A DNA stretch of 64,000 nt from Apus apus. Lineage: Eukaryota; Chordata; Aves; Apodiformes; Apodidae. The translations under genes and the position numbers were made by a program. Below are positions 51,101 to 64,000 of the stretch, in pieces. Numbering within the stretch: position 1 is the first letter of the stretch; each line of letters opens with the position of its first letter. The notes beneath the pieces are model-generated. The model was not told where the DNA came from. It ran no database searches and saw only the letters and a list, made by a program, of their open reading frames with translations. The stretch lies in assembly GCF_020740795.1 (NCBI RefSeq), contig NC_067283.1:129118568-129182567 (forward strand), in the 5' to 3' direction.

Positions 51101-54100
51101 CAAAACCTCTCAATGCCTTCTGAATGTTTTCTGTAGGAAAGAATACAAATAGGAGAAATAAAAAGCATTTGGCTGCAGCAGCAGGTACAAGTATCAACCA
51201 AAGGGGAAAATCCTGCAGGCAGTTTTTGTTTTCTGGCATAGGGAGAAGAATGCTGCTGAGAAGACCTCAGGTTGGTTCTTTCTGAATGAGAATGTCTGGA
51301 AAGTGTGCATGGAGAGAGTGGGAGTGTGTTGCGTGTTTTCACACCCTTTTTTAGACATAGTGTTGGATCTGATATGTTTCCATGTCATGGGAGTAGCTGC
51401 AGAACATGAACAAAATGTTTACAGATTGCACGAACATTGCATCAGAAGAGAAAGCAATAAGGCTACTGCTTCATATCAGAAACAAAATATTTACATGGTT
51501 TTTACATATTGAAAACAATGGAGTTGATCAATACTTTGATATTTATAAGGATTTTATCAAAATAAAAAAAAATATTTTACAAATGTGTCTTGTATTTTCT
51601 ATTGGAGAGATTACATTTTTACAGAGAAGGCTGCAGTTTTATAATTACTCTTGCAGCTCTAGTTTTGGAAAAAATTGTTGCCCCCTCATTTGAAGTCTAC
51701 ATTTGGGCAGTGTAGTATCACGTATCTCTTTATCTTCCAAGTAAAATGTCTTTGGCCATGGTAAGACATACAATCAATTGTACATAAAGTTTCTGATAGC
51801 ACTTTTTTGAACTACTGACTATTTGTATAGAGTCACGCAAGTAAATTTTAGAAGAAAACATCATTCACAGTAATTCTCCTAATGCTGTGTTCACTTTAGA
51901 TTGACCTAGCATGGTACTGCATCCAGATTGAAAGCTAGTGGTGGCATCTGAAAAAGACTAAAAATGCTCAGTTGCCTGAAATCCTTTGGGAACAGCTTCC
52001 CAGGTTATCCATTTGCTTCAACTTTAAGGTGAGAGCATGGACCCAGTCTCAGCACTGAGCACTTGATTGCATCCTCAGTCACTAACCTACTCTATGCACA
52101 AGTTGCCCTGAATCTTAACCAGATTACATTATGTGCTCCCAGGGAATTAAATTTCAAGTGTGGGTTCTGTGCTGTACTAAGATGGCTCTATGGCAAATGA
52201 GGCCAAAATACATCATCTCTCCACCCCCTACATCCCCCAGCTGCAGGTCTCTTTGATCCACTGTTTACCCTCTGACACACTTGGAGCCTTTATACTTAGA
52301 AGAATTAAATGCTCAGTGACCAAAAAACATACAGGGTATTTGCTGAAAACAGTAGCTGTCAAGAATTGTATACAGCTGGATGGCTGATCACCCATGAAAT
52401 TATTCTCCGAGTTATATAAACTGCAGCAGAGCCTAGGGGTCAGCTCTGCTGCTTTTGGCAGAGGAGGGAAGCAGAGTGCTCTCTGCTGCATTTATGGTTA
52501 TTGCCAGGCATACTCATGAGGTCTTTCATGTTGCAAAGACCGAGTTTTAGTATCAGCTTTTTTAGTATCAGCTTCTTTATGTCAAAGAAAGAACCAAGGA
52601 AGTAGCTATCTTTCCTTATGGAGTACAGTGGGCTGAAGAGCAGGCAGGTATCTGATTGCTGCCATGCACCCACTTGCTACGTACCTGGGCTTTCTCTGCC
52701 CTTTCAGAGATTTGTTTGTGCCTTCAGCAAACGAGACTTTGTTGGCCCTCCAGGGAAGGGGACTGTGACCTGAAAGAATACAAGTAATCAATTCCAGGGA
52801 AAAAAAACAAGTCTTCCAAATAATCAATTTAAAAATAACTTCACTGGAAAAAGTGGAATATGGCATATCAATAAAGTAACATGATAGTAAGAAATATATA
52901 GGGTTTTTTTTGTGGGGTTTTTTGTGTGGTTTTGGTTGGTTGGTTTGTAAACTTAAGGGAGAAGAAATTTGGGAATTGGATTCTTATAGCTTTAGGTAGG
53001 CAAGGAGCAGATTGCTAGAGGTAAATCTTGCCTAGCCTTCAGATGTTAAAAGATACAAATAATTTGAGACTTAAAGCACCTTCTGGTTGCAGCTTCAGGA
53101 TGAAGGTACGAATGCCAGAATAATGCTGCTCTAGAGAGTTTGTTTTTTTCTTTTATTATCTATTAACTAATACAAAAAAGCATTGTGAAAATCTTCTTTG
53201 TAACTGCTAGACAGAATACATCTAACTTCTGACCTGTTATATTTTGTTGTTCCTCTCATAGGAGGAATGATCTTGCTTTGTAGTTTTAGCTGTGGAGCAA
53301 AGTTTGTTCCATATTCGTTTGTTAATTACCATTAGTTGCCTACGCTATTTTTTCTTTGATTCTTCTCCCTGGCATCTCTTTAGGACTCAGGATGAAAGCC
53401 TTAACTTTAAAACATCCTACAAAAATACAGTAGTATTACATTTCCATCAATGTTCTGCACATATAGATAGCCTGCTTGGTTATTATATCAAGTTTTCCTA
53501 TTGTTTGTTTGGACAGAACTAGCCTAGTAGAGATTTGGTCCATGACTTATTCTCTTACATACTGTTGCATACTGTTACTTCTGTACATTTTATTCCTGAA
53601 GTACTTACTCTATGGACAGATGGTCTTTTCTGGTGTCTGCTGTCTTCATGAGACAGGACATAATGCTGAAGTGCTTTAACAAAAATGTTTCTAAATTCAT
53701 GTTTTGTATCTTATTTCTGTCAACCACTCCATCATTTGTGCAAATACCAGATTTTGCTGTGGTGAAACATTTGCATGTGTGATCTGTGTTGGCTTGTCTA
53801 GTGCAGAAGAATTTTAGGACAGGGAATGCCTCTGTCAGGAGAGTACTGGATTGTCATATGAAAATGAAGATTCACTGCCTCTGCTTAACAGAATTGATGT
53901 GCTGCACAGTCAGTTCCTGTGTCATTTCTATTTTATCATATTTCACCCACGTACTTCAGCACATCAGTTTAGATATTCTGTAGATGGTCCTGACAGTTTT
54001 GTTTTTCAGACATAAATTGTACAGTTTGCAGGCATCATATAGATGAAATTTATTTTTTATGAAGATCTGATTTTTTTTCCTGTGTCTCTCATTTGAAAAT

Positions 54101-55036
54101 ATTTTGAACAAAGCATCAGGGGTTTAAATGTCAACATTTTGCTTTCAATTAATTTCTCTTCTGCAGTTGTATGAGCACCAGACAGAAATGTGCTCTCAAT
54201 TAAAAATAAATAAATAAATAGACCCAGTACTGTGGCATTTTTGAGGGAAAAGGAACCCAATCATCCTTGATGTTTTTCAGAGTATCTCTTCTTGATTTCC
54301 ATTTTCCTTTTGTTGTTTGAAATCCAGTTTCTTACGTAGTTTGTGATTTCACAAATAAACAGTTTATCTCGAAATCACTACAGATCTCAGCATCCAAATT
54401 TATGTTCCAAAATTGGTTTAAAGTTCTCATGGTTATGTAGAAAGCATAGGTACCTGTGTGTGAATAGCTGAAAAAACGCTGTGTCTCAGGTCTGCAGATG
54501 GCAGCAGCAATCCAAAAATTGCTGAAGATCATTTAAATAGTATTTGTTACCCACTACATTGCAAATATAGTTCTAAATAAGAGCAATACCTTACTGTTGT
54601 ATCAAACTGAAAAATAAAAGAGTCATGGTACTGTGCTATTCAACAACATATTATTTTTGAGGTCTGTTAAAAACATCTACAGAGAGTAGTCAAAGAATTT
54701 CCAGCCTGTTGGCCCAATGCCCAAAAGAAATTTTGCATCTCTCAAAATAGTTTAGCTGAGCTTCATGACTGGTTCAGGGAACCTTCATCAGTAGAAAAAG
54801 CAGAAGCAAAGTCCAGAACAAAGTTCTTCACAAAAATCTGCTGCAGCAAGCCTGTTTAACTAAATTAGTTTTGAACTGTCTGATACAGAGCAGTAACTAT
54901 GGCAAAATCAAAGCAAAACAGTAGTTATTAATTAACATTATTTGAGTAGCTGTAACATGGTGTGTAGTATTTTCAGCAAATATCCTGAGCAAATCCTTGA
55001 AATATTCTCTTCTGTACCTATAGTCTGATGGTGTTA
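51101..55036. other. Intergenic, no gene seen
   Basis: AT-rich sequence with low-complexity patches: a G/T-only stretch at about 52,900-52,950 and a TAAA repeat near 54,208. ORFs are below 100 codons and have no recognisable domain or splice support. Confidence 0.6.
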
Positions 55037-57215
55037 ATCATAGAATCATAGAATCATAGAATCATAGAATCCTAGAATCCTAGGGGTTGGAAGGGACCTC
55101 GAAAGATCATCTAGTCCAACCTCCCCTGCCAGAGCAGGGTCACCTAGAGTACATCACATAGGAACGCATCCAGGTGGGTTTTGAATGTCTCCAGTGAAGG
55201 AGACTCCACAACCTCCCTGGGCAGCCTGTTCCAGTGCTCTGTCACTCTTACAGTAAAAAAATTTTTTCGGATATTCACCTTGAACCTCCTATGCTCCAAT
55301 TTACACCCATTACCCCTTGTCCTATCACTGGTCATCACTGAGAAGAGCCTAACTCCATCTCCCTGACACTCACCCCTTACATATTTGTAAACATTGATGA
55401 GGTCACCCCTCAGCCTACTTTTCTCCAAGCTAAAGAGACCCAGCTCCCTCAACCTTTCCTCATAAGGGAGATGTTCCACTCCCTTAATCATCTTTGTGGC
55501 TCTGCGCTGGACTCTTTCCAGCAGTTGCCTGTCCTTCTTGAACTGAGGGGCCCAGAACTGGACACAATACTCCAGATGCAGCCTCACCAATGCAGAATAG
55601 AGGGGGAGGAGAACCTCTCTTGACCGACTAACCACACCCTTTCCAATGCACCCCAGGATGCCATTGGCCTTCTTGGCCACAAGGGCACATTGCTGGCTCA
55701 TGGTCATCCTCCTGTCTACCAGGACCCCCAGGTCTCTTTCACCTACACTACTCTCCAGCAGGTCAGCCCCCAACCTATACTGGGACATCGTGTTGTTCTT
55801 CCCCAAATGCAAAACTCTACACTTGCCCTTGTTGAATTTCATCATGTTTCTCCCCGCCCAAGTCTCCAGCCTGTCTAAGTCTCTCTGAATGGCAGCACAG
55901 CCTTCTGGTGTGTCAGCCACTCCTCCCAGCTTAGTGTCATCAGCAAACTTGCTGAGGGTACATTCTATACCCTCATCCAGGTCGTTGATGAAGATGTTGA
56001 ACAACACCGGTCCCAGTACCGACCCCTGAGGGACTCCACTAGTCACACACCTCCAACCAGATTCTGCCCCATTGACTACAACTCTCTGACTCCTTCCCAT
56101 CAACCAGTTCCTAATCCACCTCACTACCTGATCACCAAACCCATACCTGATCAACTTATCTACAAGGATGCTGTGGGAGACGGTGTCAAATGCCTTACTG
56201 AAATCAAGATAAACCACATCTACCGCTCTACCATCATCTATCCACCTAGTAATTTCCTCATAGAAGGCTATGAGGTTAGTCAAACACGATTTACCCTTGA
56301 TAAAACCATGCTGACTGCTCTTGATGACCCCCATGTCCTTGATATGCCTAGAGATAGAGACAAGAATAAGTTGTTCCATCACCTTTCCAGGGATGGAGGT
56401 GAGGCTGACCGGTCTATAGTTACCCGGGTCCTCCTTCTTGCCCTTCTTGTAGACTGGAGTGACATTTGCTATCCTCCAGTCCTCAGGCACCTCTCCTGTT
56501 ACCCATGACTTACTGAAGATGATGGAGAGTGGCCTAGCAATGACCTCCGCCAGCTCCCTCAGCACGCTTGGATGCATTCCATCTGGACCCATTGATTTAT
56601 GGATGTCCAGATTACTCAACTGATCCCTAACCCAATCCTCATCTACTATGTCCTCACCTATCTTGACTACTTCTGGGGCTATATGAATCTGGGGCTCATG
56701 GGGAAATCCTGCAGGAGTAAAGACAGAGGCAAAGAAGGTGTTCAGCACCTCTGCCTTCTTTATATCCTCTGTCACCAGGGCTCCCACCTCATTCCTCAGT
56801 GGGCCAATATTGCCTCTAGTGTTAGTTTTGTTAGCTATGTATTTGAAAAAGCTCTTTCTATTATCCTTAACCTGACTTGCAAGGTTAAGTTCCAAGGAGG
56901 CCTTAGCTTTCCTAATTGCCTCCCTACATTCTCTGACAACATTCCTATATTCCTCCCAAGTGACCAGCCCCTCCTTCCATGATCTGTAGATTTTCCTTTT
57001 CCACTTAACATTGCCCAGCAGTTCCTTTTTTATCCATGCTGGTCTCCTAGCTCCCTTACTAGATTTCCTAACCCTTGGGATGCTCTGATCCTGTGCTTGC
57101 AAGAAGTGGTCCTTGAATGTTGACCAGCTATCTTGAGCCCCTTTATCTTCCAGCACCCTGTCCCATGGGATTTCCCTTAACAGTTGATTGAGGATGTAAT
57201 TACTGTTCCTTCATA
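55037..57215 (-). mobile_element. CR1 LINE, 5'-truncated, with an intact RT-region ORF
   Basis: Reads on the minus strand from about 57,215 to 55,037. It ends in a tandem 8-bp tail (GATTCTAT units with variants, 55,037-55,083), the hallmark CR1 3' end. The 3' UTR (AAGGGACCTC, TTGGACTAGATG-type sequence) and the whole reverse-transcriptase half of ORF2 are present. ORF1 and the endonuclease domain are missing. Reading upstream of the open frame, CR1-like sequence continues for about 40-50 bases before a stop. Flanking target-site duplications were not evident. Confidence 0.95.
55144..57156 (-). CDS. CR1 ORF2 C-terminal 670 aa: reverse transcriptase, uninterrupted
   Basis: An open frame of 670 codons with no stop or frameshift. 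The first ~95 residues are the linker between endonuclease and RT ([40 protein letters not shown]). The RT core follows: [107 protein letters not shown] and the catalytic [11 protein letters not shown]. The thumb and C-terminal domain ([38 protein letters not shown]) run to the stop codon. The protein copies CR1 RNA into DNA at the target site. Without endonuclease and the normal start this copy should not move by itself. The first ATG is internal to the original ORF2. It is a transposon gene, not a host gene. Confidence 0.92.
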   Translation of the reverse strand: MLEDKGAQDSWSTFKDHFLQAQDQSIPRVRKSSKGARRPAWIKKELLGNVKWKRKIYRSWKEGLVTWEEYRNVVRECREAIRKAKASLELNLASQVKDNRKSFFKYIANKTNTRGNIGPLRNEVGALVTEDIKKAEVLNTFFASVFTPAGFPHEPQIHIAPEVVKIGEDIVDEDWVRDQLSNLDIHKSMGPDGMHPSVLRELAEVIARPLSIIFSKSWVTGEVPEDWRIANVTPVYKKGKKEDPGNYRPVSLTSIPGKVMEQLILVSISRHIKDMGVIKSSQHGFIKGKSCLTNLIAFYEEITRWIDDGRAVDVVYLDFSKAFDTVSHSILVDKLIRYGFGDQVVRWIRNWLMGRSQRVVVNGAESGWRCVTSGVPQGSVLGPVLFNIFINDLDEGIECTLSKFADDTKLGGVADTPEGCAAIQRDLDRLETWAGRNMMKFNKGKCRVLHLGKNNTMSQYRLGADLLESSVGERDLGVLVDRRMTMSQQCALVAKKANGILGCIGKGVVSRSREVLLPLYSALVRLHLEYCVQFWAPQFKKDRQLLERVQRRATKMIKGVEHLPYEERLRELGLFSLEKSRLRGDLINVYKYVRGECQGDGVRLFSVMTSDRTRGNGCKLEHRRFKVNIRKNFFTVRVTEHWNRLPREVVESPSLETFKTHLDAFLCDVL

Positions 57216-57239
57216 TTGTTCCTAAAATGTTTAGCAACT

Positions 57240-57390
57240 GTACTCAATCATCCCTCCTCTGGAGATTTTCAAGACCCATCTGGATGCGTTCCTGTGTGAT
57301 CTGCCCTAGGTGTTCCTGCTGCAGCAGGTAGGTTGGATTCAATGATCTTCAGAGGTCTCTTCCAACCCCTACGATTCTGTGATATATAAA
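57240..57390 (+). mobile_element. CR1 LINE 3' end fragment, plus strand
   Basis: CTGGAGATTTTCAAGACCCA, GGATGCGTTCCTGTGTGATC, AGGTTGGATTCAATGATCTT and TCTTCCAACCCCTACGATTC are the end of CR1 ORF2 and its 3' UTR, closing at a single TTCTGTGAT. It abuts the 5' end of the minus-strand CR1, so the two are back to back. Confidence 0.88.
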
Positions 57391-58544
57391 TATTCCTTCT
57401 GTATATATGTTATCAATATATACACAATATATCATATACATGCCATGTATGAGTATATCTACACACATACAATGTAGAATATAAAGGAACAGCTGGAGGA
57501 TGACTCTAGAGCACAGCAGATTCTATTGAGTACTATGGAATTGAGATGACACTGGACTCCGCCAGCCTCCTGAAGCCTGTAAACAAGGTCCAGACAAGCC
57601 CAGAGAGGCTTCAGTTTGAGTGTGTGAATAGTGTCAGTGATAGATACAGGCAATCGGTAGGTATGTGGGAATGCTAAATACATGATGTTGAGATGGTAGC
57701 TACCTCAGCAGAAGCTGTGTCTCCTAGATGTTGGAGATGCTTGGCACCCTGGCAAGCATTGGCAAATGGTGCTGATGATACAAAATCTCATTCTGCTTTG
57801 ATGTATGCTCTGGAGAGAGATGGATGATTGACTGAGGACAGGGATATTGGGTTTGAAAAGATGGTCACAGACTAAACTATATTCAATAATCTAAACCGTT
57901 GACCTGAATGTGAACAGCTGAATGGTGAGACGGGAAGAGGATGAAGAGAAATGGCAAAGATAGGAGCTTGAATACCTCCTAATAGAAAAAGAGGCCCTTT
58001 GCATGTTGCTTTTGCCTGTGGATGTCACTGTAAATAAGGCCATGGTCTGGGTGTCACCTTCATGCTGTCACTGCAGCTGGAAAAACACCCACAGTGTCCT
58101 GAAGTCTCAGCCTGTGGAAGAGGAGTATGAAATATAATTAATGTACTGAGGATGTGCTCTTGATCATGATTTATTTCCTTTCTTAAAAGTGAAACAAGGA
58201 TTATGAAAAAAAGGATAACTTTCACACATAACAAAAAACCACGCAGATTTAAAACATCATATTTAGGTGAATCTGTGTGTTTAAATGCTCACCTGTTTTC
58301 CACAAGCAGTTACCATCACATAATTGCACATATGTCCAAAAAACACATGCAAGAAACTACAATTATAACAGCAAATTAATTTTTTTTCTGGTTTATTCTA
58401 GCAGGAAATGTCCCCAGGCATTAAAAACAAGAGTATTTAAGTAATTGTGTTCAGGGAGCCTGGACTGAGTATGGCCACGTCAGTGCTACCAAGCAGGCTG
58501 TGTATGTCCAGCATGTTCTGGCTTAGCTGCACTTCCCAAAGCAT
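57391..58544. other. Intergenic, no gene seen
   Basis: Starts with an AT-dinucleotide-rich stretch (57,390-57,480), then ordinary AT-rich sequence. No supported exon or RNA gene was found. Confidence 0.6.
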
Positions 58545-58797
58545 GTGATGGGACACTTCACTATGAGGGTGTTGAGACACTGGCACAGGTTGCCCAGGGA
58601 CACTGTGGATGGTCCCTCTCTGGAAGTGTTCAAGGGCAGGTTGGATGGGGCTTTGAGCCACCTGGTCTAGAGAGAGATGTCCCTGCCCATGGCATGGAGG
58701 TTGGGACAAGATGATCTTCAGAGTCCCTTCCCACCCAAACCATTCTATGATTCTATGATTCTGACTCTTTGATTCTATAATTCTACGAAAAGCTGCT
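58545..58797 (+). mobile_element. CR1 LINE 3' end fragment, plus strand
   Basis: GGCACAGGTTGCCCAGGGAC, TCAAGGGCAGGTTGGATGGG, TTGGGACAAGATGATCTTCA and CCTTCCCACCCAAACCATTC belong to the common avian CR1 3' end. It closes in several variant octamers (TTCTATGATTCTATGATTCT and degenerate copies). It is 5'-truncated to about 250 bases. Confidence 0.92.
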
Positions 58798-61700
58798 AGG
58801 CAGAGCATAGGCAGCAGGTCAGGCTGCGCCGCCTGAAGCCCTGGGAGCAAACTGCCTGCAAGGACAAATTCCCACACACAGTAAACACAACTGAGCATAA
58901 GTGATCATCTTTGGGCAGGTTTTTTTTGCAAAGGGAATAGTAAATATTCATATAGAAAATCTGACTGGTTGTTTGAAACCACTTTCTGTTTCAGTTTCCA
59001 GACTGATTCAGGTGAACAGTGGTGCTCACTTTCGCCATGCACTGCTCTTACCTTACTTTCTATGGGAGACTCCAGAAGGCATCCACTAGCTTCTCTCTCT
59101 CGGCTATGAGATAACTAAATATCAGTGTTAGGACTCAAGGCAGGCTTCTCAGTTCACACAAGCACACTGCAAATGTGTGTTAACTGGAAATAGGTCTGTT
59201 TGATTACAGGAAGATGGGATTCATAATTATGGACAGGAAAATGCACTACCAAATTGTTGTTTTCTGCCCTGCTTCCCCTCCCCCCACCACCCCCCCATTT
59301 TATTGGACAACTGTCATTTTGACTGATCTGGATTTCACCCTCTGCATCAGTGTACAGTGGGTATATACAACCTACACTGTCCTCTCCTCTGGGTTATGGC
59401 AATCAGGAAGTAATCTAGAAATCTATCCCTGCAACATGGTCATGGAATAGCAGAGCAGGAACATCCAGGATATCAGAGCTGAGCAGCACCTGGGTATATA
59501 CACTGCATGTGTGTGATAATGCTTAAATTATACAGGAGACTTCTGATTGTGCTTCACTCTGGTGCAGGTGTGTTGCATCATGACAATGTGTTCAGGGGTG
59601 TTTGTAGAGTCAATTGCACTAAGCTCCTGATAAAATGGATTGAGATAAAAAAAAAAAAAAAAAGAAAAAAGAAAAAAAAAAAGATTAGGCTAAAGAATTT
59701 TCTCTTACAGGCAGTAATTCATGTGAGAGGAAAATGCATCTGACTGGACTGCTTTGTATTGACAAAGAGAAAGCTCAATTTCTTTTCTGAAAAGTGGGTA
59801 TTGCTATTTAATTGTGTTTTACATGCTGTTAGTTATCTGTCAGTTCTGGACTTCTTTTGGGGTTTAAGGCCATCTTCAACCTCTTCAGAGTCAGAAGTCA
59901 CTCCAGCCTGGGCAGTGGGTCAATTATTCAGCATGCAGGTCTTTGAGTGCTAAGATGTGCTTCACTTCTCATACTTAGCACTCTTGCATTGGTAGGCTCT
60001 GTACAACTGTTAGCTAGTGCTTCTCACTACCACTAAGAACTACTTTTCTTTTTCTCTTTTGGCAGGCAAAAAGCTACCCAGCCAAGGTATAAAACCATTA
60101 ACAAAATCAATGGATAGATAGTTAAAAAGAAATAATTTAGTTGCATATTCTTGTTGCTATCACTTGGGAAGAAGGGCTCAGAATGAGCTGATGAATCTTA
60201 TCATTAGTCTCACCATTCCAATGGAATAACTATCCCTGTATGCTTGCAGATCTCCAGAAGAACACGAGTATGAACACTGTGTATGTCACAGCCTTCAACA
60301 CAATTAGGTTTTAATATATACTCCTTTGTACTTACAATATTTTTCTGTTGAATTATTTATTTGAATTCAGTCTATGCTCCTTTCACGGCTGGCCCAACTT
60401 GCTGTAATATCACAGCAATGACATTTCAGAAACAGGTATGGAGCTTGATCTCCTGTACGTGTTTGGCCTTGCAACTGCTTGAGCCAAATATTTGTTCTCC
60501 ACCTCCCTCTCATCAATCAGATAAGCTCAAATGAGTTAAAATGTCACTGAAAAAAGAAATATGGATACAACAAATACTTGGAAGGAGGGCTAAAGGATCA
60601 CAGGATAGGCCAGTAATATTCATAGCAGGGAAACCTGGGAGGCCAGAAGTAGGGTACAATGAGTGAAATAGGAAACAATTCCATATGTCTTGGCAGAACT
60701 TTCCTTTGCAATGCTGTCTGGAAGCTTTCCCTGGAGCCTTTCTTCCCTTGACCCAATAACAAAAGTACCCATGTTACAAACTTTGTTGTATGATATGTAT
60801 TGGAAATGCAAAACGCAATATTGTTACCTGGCTGCCTAATGTTAATCCTACAGGACTTGTTAAAGGACTGAAAGCACTCTGAATAGTTGGAGTGTGACCC
60901 TTACAGGCATTCATCTTGCATATGTGGATTTACACAGAGAGAGGACACTATGGCTTCATCGGACTGTGACTCCAAAGTATGTTGCCATTGCAGAAATGGC
61001 CTATATGGTTCCACAAAGGTAATTAAGAAAGAAGGTTCTGTGAAAGGATGTTAGACCACACTTCACAACAGCAGAAGTCAATGGAAGAGTATACAGTTTG
61101 GTGAGGGAAGAAGGGAGACGTGCAGATCTGGCCTCCTCCAGAGGACAGGGAAGCCCAATCACTTGCACAGAAGCAGCTGTGGATGTCCCCCTCCTTGCTC
61201 TTCCTCATGGGGAGCCTACCGATAAGACAGGGGTGGCCCTATTGCGTCAGTTGCTGACGACTTTTTGTGCCACTACTAGCAAATCTGTCCTAACACATTT
61301 TTTAAGTGTAAATCTAAACATTTCCTGACAGCATGTTTTTGGTGTGCCCAGGGTTACTGTCTTCGTATCATGAGGAAGCAGTTTGGTTTCAAGGGGCCAC
61401 CCAGATGACCAGATTGCCCTGGTCCTCAGCCCTCTCTCAGTTAACACTCCTTCAGCTGAAGGAGCAAGTTTAGAGCAGCTCAGGACAGGGTACTGTTCAT
61501 GGATATAGAAGTATTGGCAGTGCATGACTTTGTCTTTCACATTGTTAATACCTTGCTCTGGCAACTAAATATCCCAGACAAAAATGAGGTATTTTGTCAT
61601 GCCAGACACTATTTTTTTTCAGACTTTTGGCCTCAGTCCCCACTTTGTTCAGTTCAGCTTCAGTCAAAGGGCACTTTGATAGAGATTACTGTGAGAGTAA

Positions 61701-64000
61701 GAGCAGGCCAAATCACCACCACAAATCAAATTTGTGGTGTCTCAAAAAAGCATATCCTAATGTCACCAGGAATTCTGTGCAGATCTGATGTTTATGTGAC
61801 TATAAAGTAAAAAATGCTGCTGAGGAAACTATCTTACCTGTCACAGAAGAAGTCAGTGCTCGCCTACACAGGGGCGAGCCATGGGCTCCCCTGAGGCTGC
61901 GTTCAGTGCCAGGGTTGCAGCTGGGACCTGGCCTGGGCTCTGCACAGCTGAGCTGCCAGCCTGTCCCTGGTCGTGCTCTGCCACAGTCTTGTGGCAAACA
62001 CACGCTGTCCCCTGCCTCTCTGTGTCCAGCTACTGAAGTGTCGCTCACTCTGGCAGCCATTGTCCTGCTGAGTGGCACCTGCCAAGAGCCGCCAGGCATG
62101 TGACATATCACCCCACAGCCTTCCTTGGGTTTCTCTCACTTGGGCACAATGGATTTAAACTCACAGGTGTCCTGAGGAGGGGTAAATACTGTTCAAAGGG
62201 TACGTGAGGAATGAAGCCCATTCTCCCCAGTGTGGGAAGACAGAGTGAAGCCTGGGGCTTTCCCCAGCTTGCTCTTTCATTTCCACTCTGGATTGTGTGT
62301 GTTTATTTATGAGAAATTAAGCAGAAGCTACACATCACCTGATACAGTGAATATCAGAGATAAGATATTCCAGCCTTTCAGTTTCACAGAGTTATCCAAA
62401 TGCTTGCAGTGGCTCACCACAGACAAAATAGGAAGTGAATGTAATGAGTATCTAAAGGAGGATCATTAGGTGGATTGCTTGGTAGTGAGGGAAGGGCTCA
62501 TTTCAGTCTGCAGGAACAGAAAGTGCTGCTGCTGTCACTGCTCCCAAAATGGCACAGCTTGATCCTGCATCCCCTTGGACTCTGCAGACCCTCACAGGCC
62601 AGCACTGCCACCCTTGGCTCATCTGCTGGAAGCCACCAGAATGCCTTGGGGATGAAGGGCACAAAGTCCCTTCAGGGAGCAGGTGCCTCACTGTCACCCA
62701 GGATTCTTTAGCACCCTTCCCAGAGGAACCATACACCTTTGACTGACTTAGTGCTGCAACTGATAGCCCTTTAAGATATCAGTTACAGTATACTGTACTG
62801 GCATGAACATAATCCCATAGGTATATTTTTCCAACTCATACTATTTAAGCTGACTGGGATCCAGCTAGATTACATTGAATTTAGTTTGTTGATTTTAAGT
62901 TTTTATGGTGTGAGCTCTTTGTAGCAGTCAAAAAATAAATGCATTTTATTTGAGCTTATTGCTAATGCAGAAAAACATGAATAAGGCATGCAAGGAAGCT
63001 ATAATGCATTATCATAACATAGGCAGCAATACACCATTAATCCTGGTGGGATTTTTATTTTATTTTTTTTATATAAAGAATGCAATCAAGAAATACAGAA
63101 TTGCTAGCAAATGTGTTGATTTTTACAAGTAGTTTTGCCTGAAAAACATTTTTTAAACTTTCAAGCTGCACGAGAAGCTACTAATTAGGCGTTCTCAAGC
63201 TATCTCATCTACAGGGTTTTATCTGGGCATTCTCAAAGTGTGCTTATCAGTTGACACCTTGTGGTTATAACAGCACACTTCTTCCCTCAACATGAGGGGA
63301 AAGTTGAATTAGGAAGAATTTTCTAAAGAAAGAATGAATGTGGAACATCAACAAACACAATTTTGTATTATAACCCCAACAAGGAAGTACTAGTTAATGT
63401 GTCCAGCAGAGAAAAGAATGGAAGGGGTTGCTAGAGCCTGACCTGAAGCTAATCAGATGCTAACTACTTTTTCACAGCTGTGGAGCAACACAAGGGAACA
63501 TATTTTAGCAGAGGTACTGTATTTTGAAAGTCATTGCAAGATAAGGAGAAACTTAGCAGAAGTTCTCTAGATGAGTTGCATACGCCTGTTTGGTGCTAAA
63601 GTTGATTTAATATGGGGTTTGGCTATTGATGAGCAGCACACTACTACCAAAATTATTATGGATGGATAAAATATTGAGCACAAAATGAAAAAAAAAATAA
63701 TTTCAGTAAAAGATAGAAATGGTTTTCTTAAATAAGACAAAATATTTCTAGTTTTCTATGTAATTTCCTGAAGTCTTTTGCACTGAGAAATCACTTCAAA
63801 CTATTGCTCTGGGTAATTTCCTTATCTCTTTTATATTGCTGGCAAGTACCATTAGATGTCAATATAGCAACAGTTTTATGTACTAAAATAAAACCCTGTT
63901 TGTTCTCTTTCCTTGCTATAAAGATAAAAGCTCTCTCCTTCAATGGCAGTCAAAGCCTAGAGATACTATGAAATGATCTTGCTTTTTCCTTGGTCAAAAC
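58798..64000. other. Intergenic right end, no gene seen
   Basis: No supported exon, RNA gene or long ORF. It contains a 36-base A-rich run at 59,647-59,682 and two GC-richer segments at about 61,860-62,120 and 62,480-62,730 that are not explained by any repeat I recognise. The next gene of the CA cluster would be expected beyond the right edge. Confidence 0.55.
59647..59682. repeat. A-rich run with scattered G
   Basis: Thirty-six bases of A broken only by two G. No source retrocopy was recognised next to it. Confidence 0.85.

Overview
The window is vertebrate nuclear DNA, almost certainly from a bird. The genes are split into many exons with GT-AG introns. The promoters are CpG-rich. The dominant interspersed repeats are CR1 LINEs, some ending in the characteristic 8-bp 3' tail repeat. 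The gene order LRRCC1 > E2F5 < RBIS > CA13 matches the conserved block known from human 8q21, packed here into about 50 kb.

Layout: (1) 257-7219, the last six coding exons of LRRCC1 (+ strand), a centrosomal coiled-coil protein whose 5' part lies off the left edge; one intron holds a decayed 1.9-kb CR1. (2) 7.3-11.7 kb, intergenic, with an antisense CR1 3' piece and a 47-base poly(A) tract. (3) 11.7-12.6 kb, a CpG island, then E2F5 (+, nine coding exons, 12189-25829, 376 aa). One E2F5 intron has U12-type AT-AC splice signals. (4) RBIS (-, three coding exons, 31217-26520, 100 aa), tail-to-tail with E2F5. (5) A CpG island at 30.95-32.26 kb shared head-to-head by RBIS and CA13. (6) CA13 (+, seven coding exons, 32102-49508, 258 aa), an intact cytosolic alpha-carbonic anhydrase. 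(7) 49.5-64 kb, gene-poor sequence with a 2.2-kb CR1 that keeps an uninterrupted 670-codon reverse-transcriptase ORF, beside further CR1 3' ends.

The genes are not an operon and do unrelated jobs: centriole/cilium, cell-cycle transcription, 60S ribosome biogenesis, and CO2 hydration. The links visible in sequence are architectural: a shared divergent promoter (RBIS/CA13) and overlapping convergent poly(A) signals (E2F5/RBIS). Exon borders were read by eye from splice signals and phase; every junction given for the four genes keeps the frame. I found no CRISPR array, tRNA, rRNA or prokaryote-type system, and no convincing unknown gene system. The most notable items are the E2F5 AT-AC intron, an exon-like island in an LRRCC1 intron that breaks frame, an extra frame-neutral E2F5 exon, and the CR1 with an open RT ORF.
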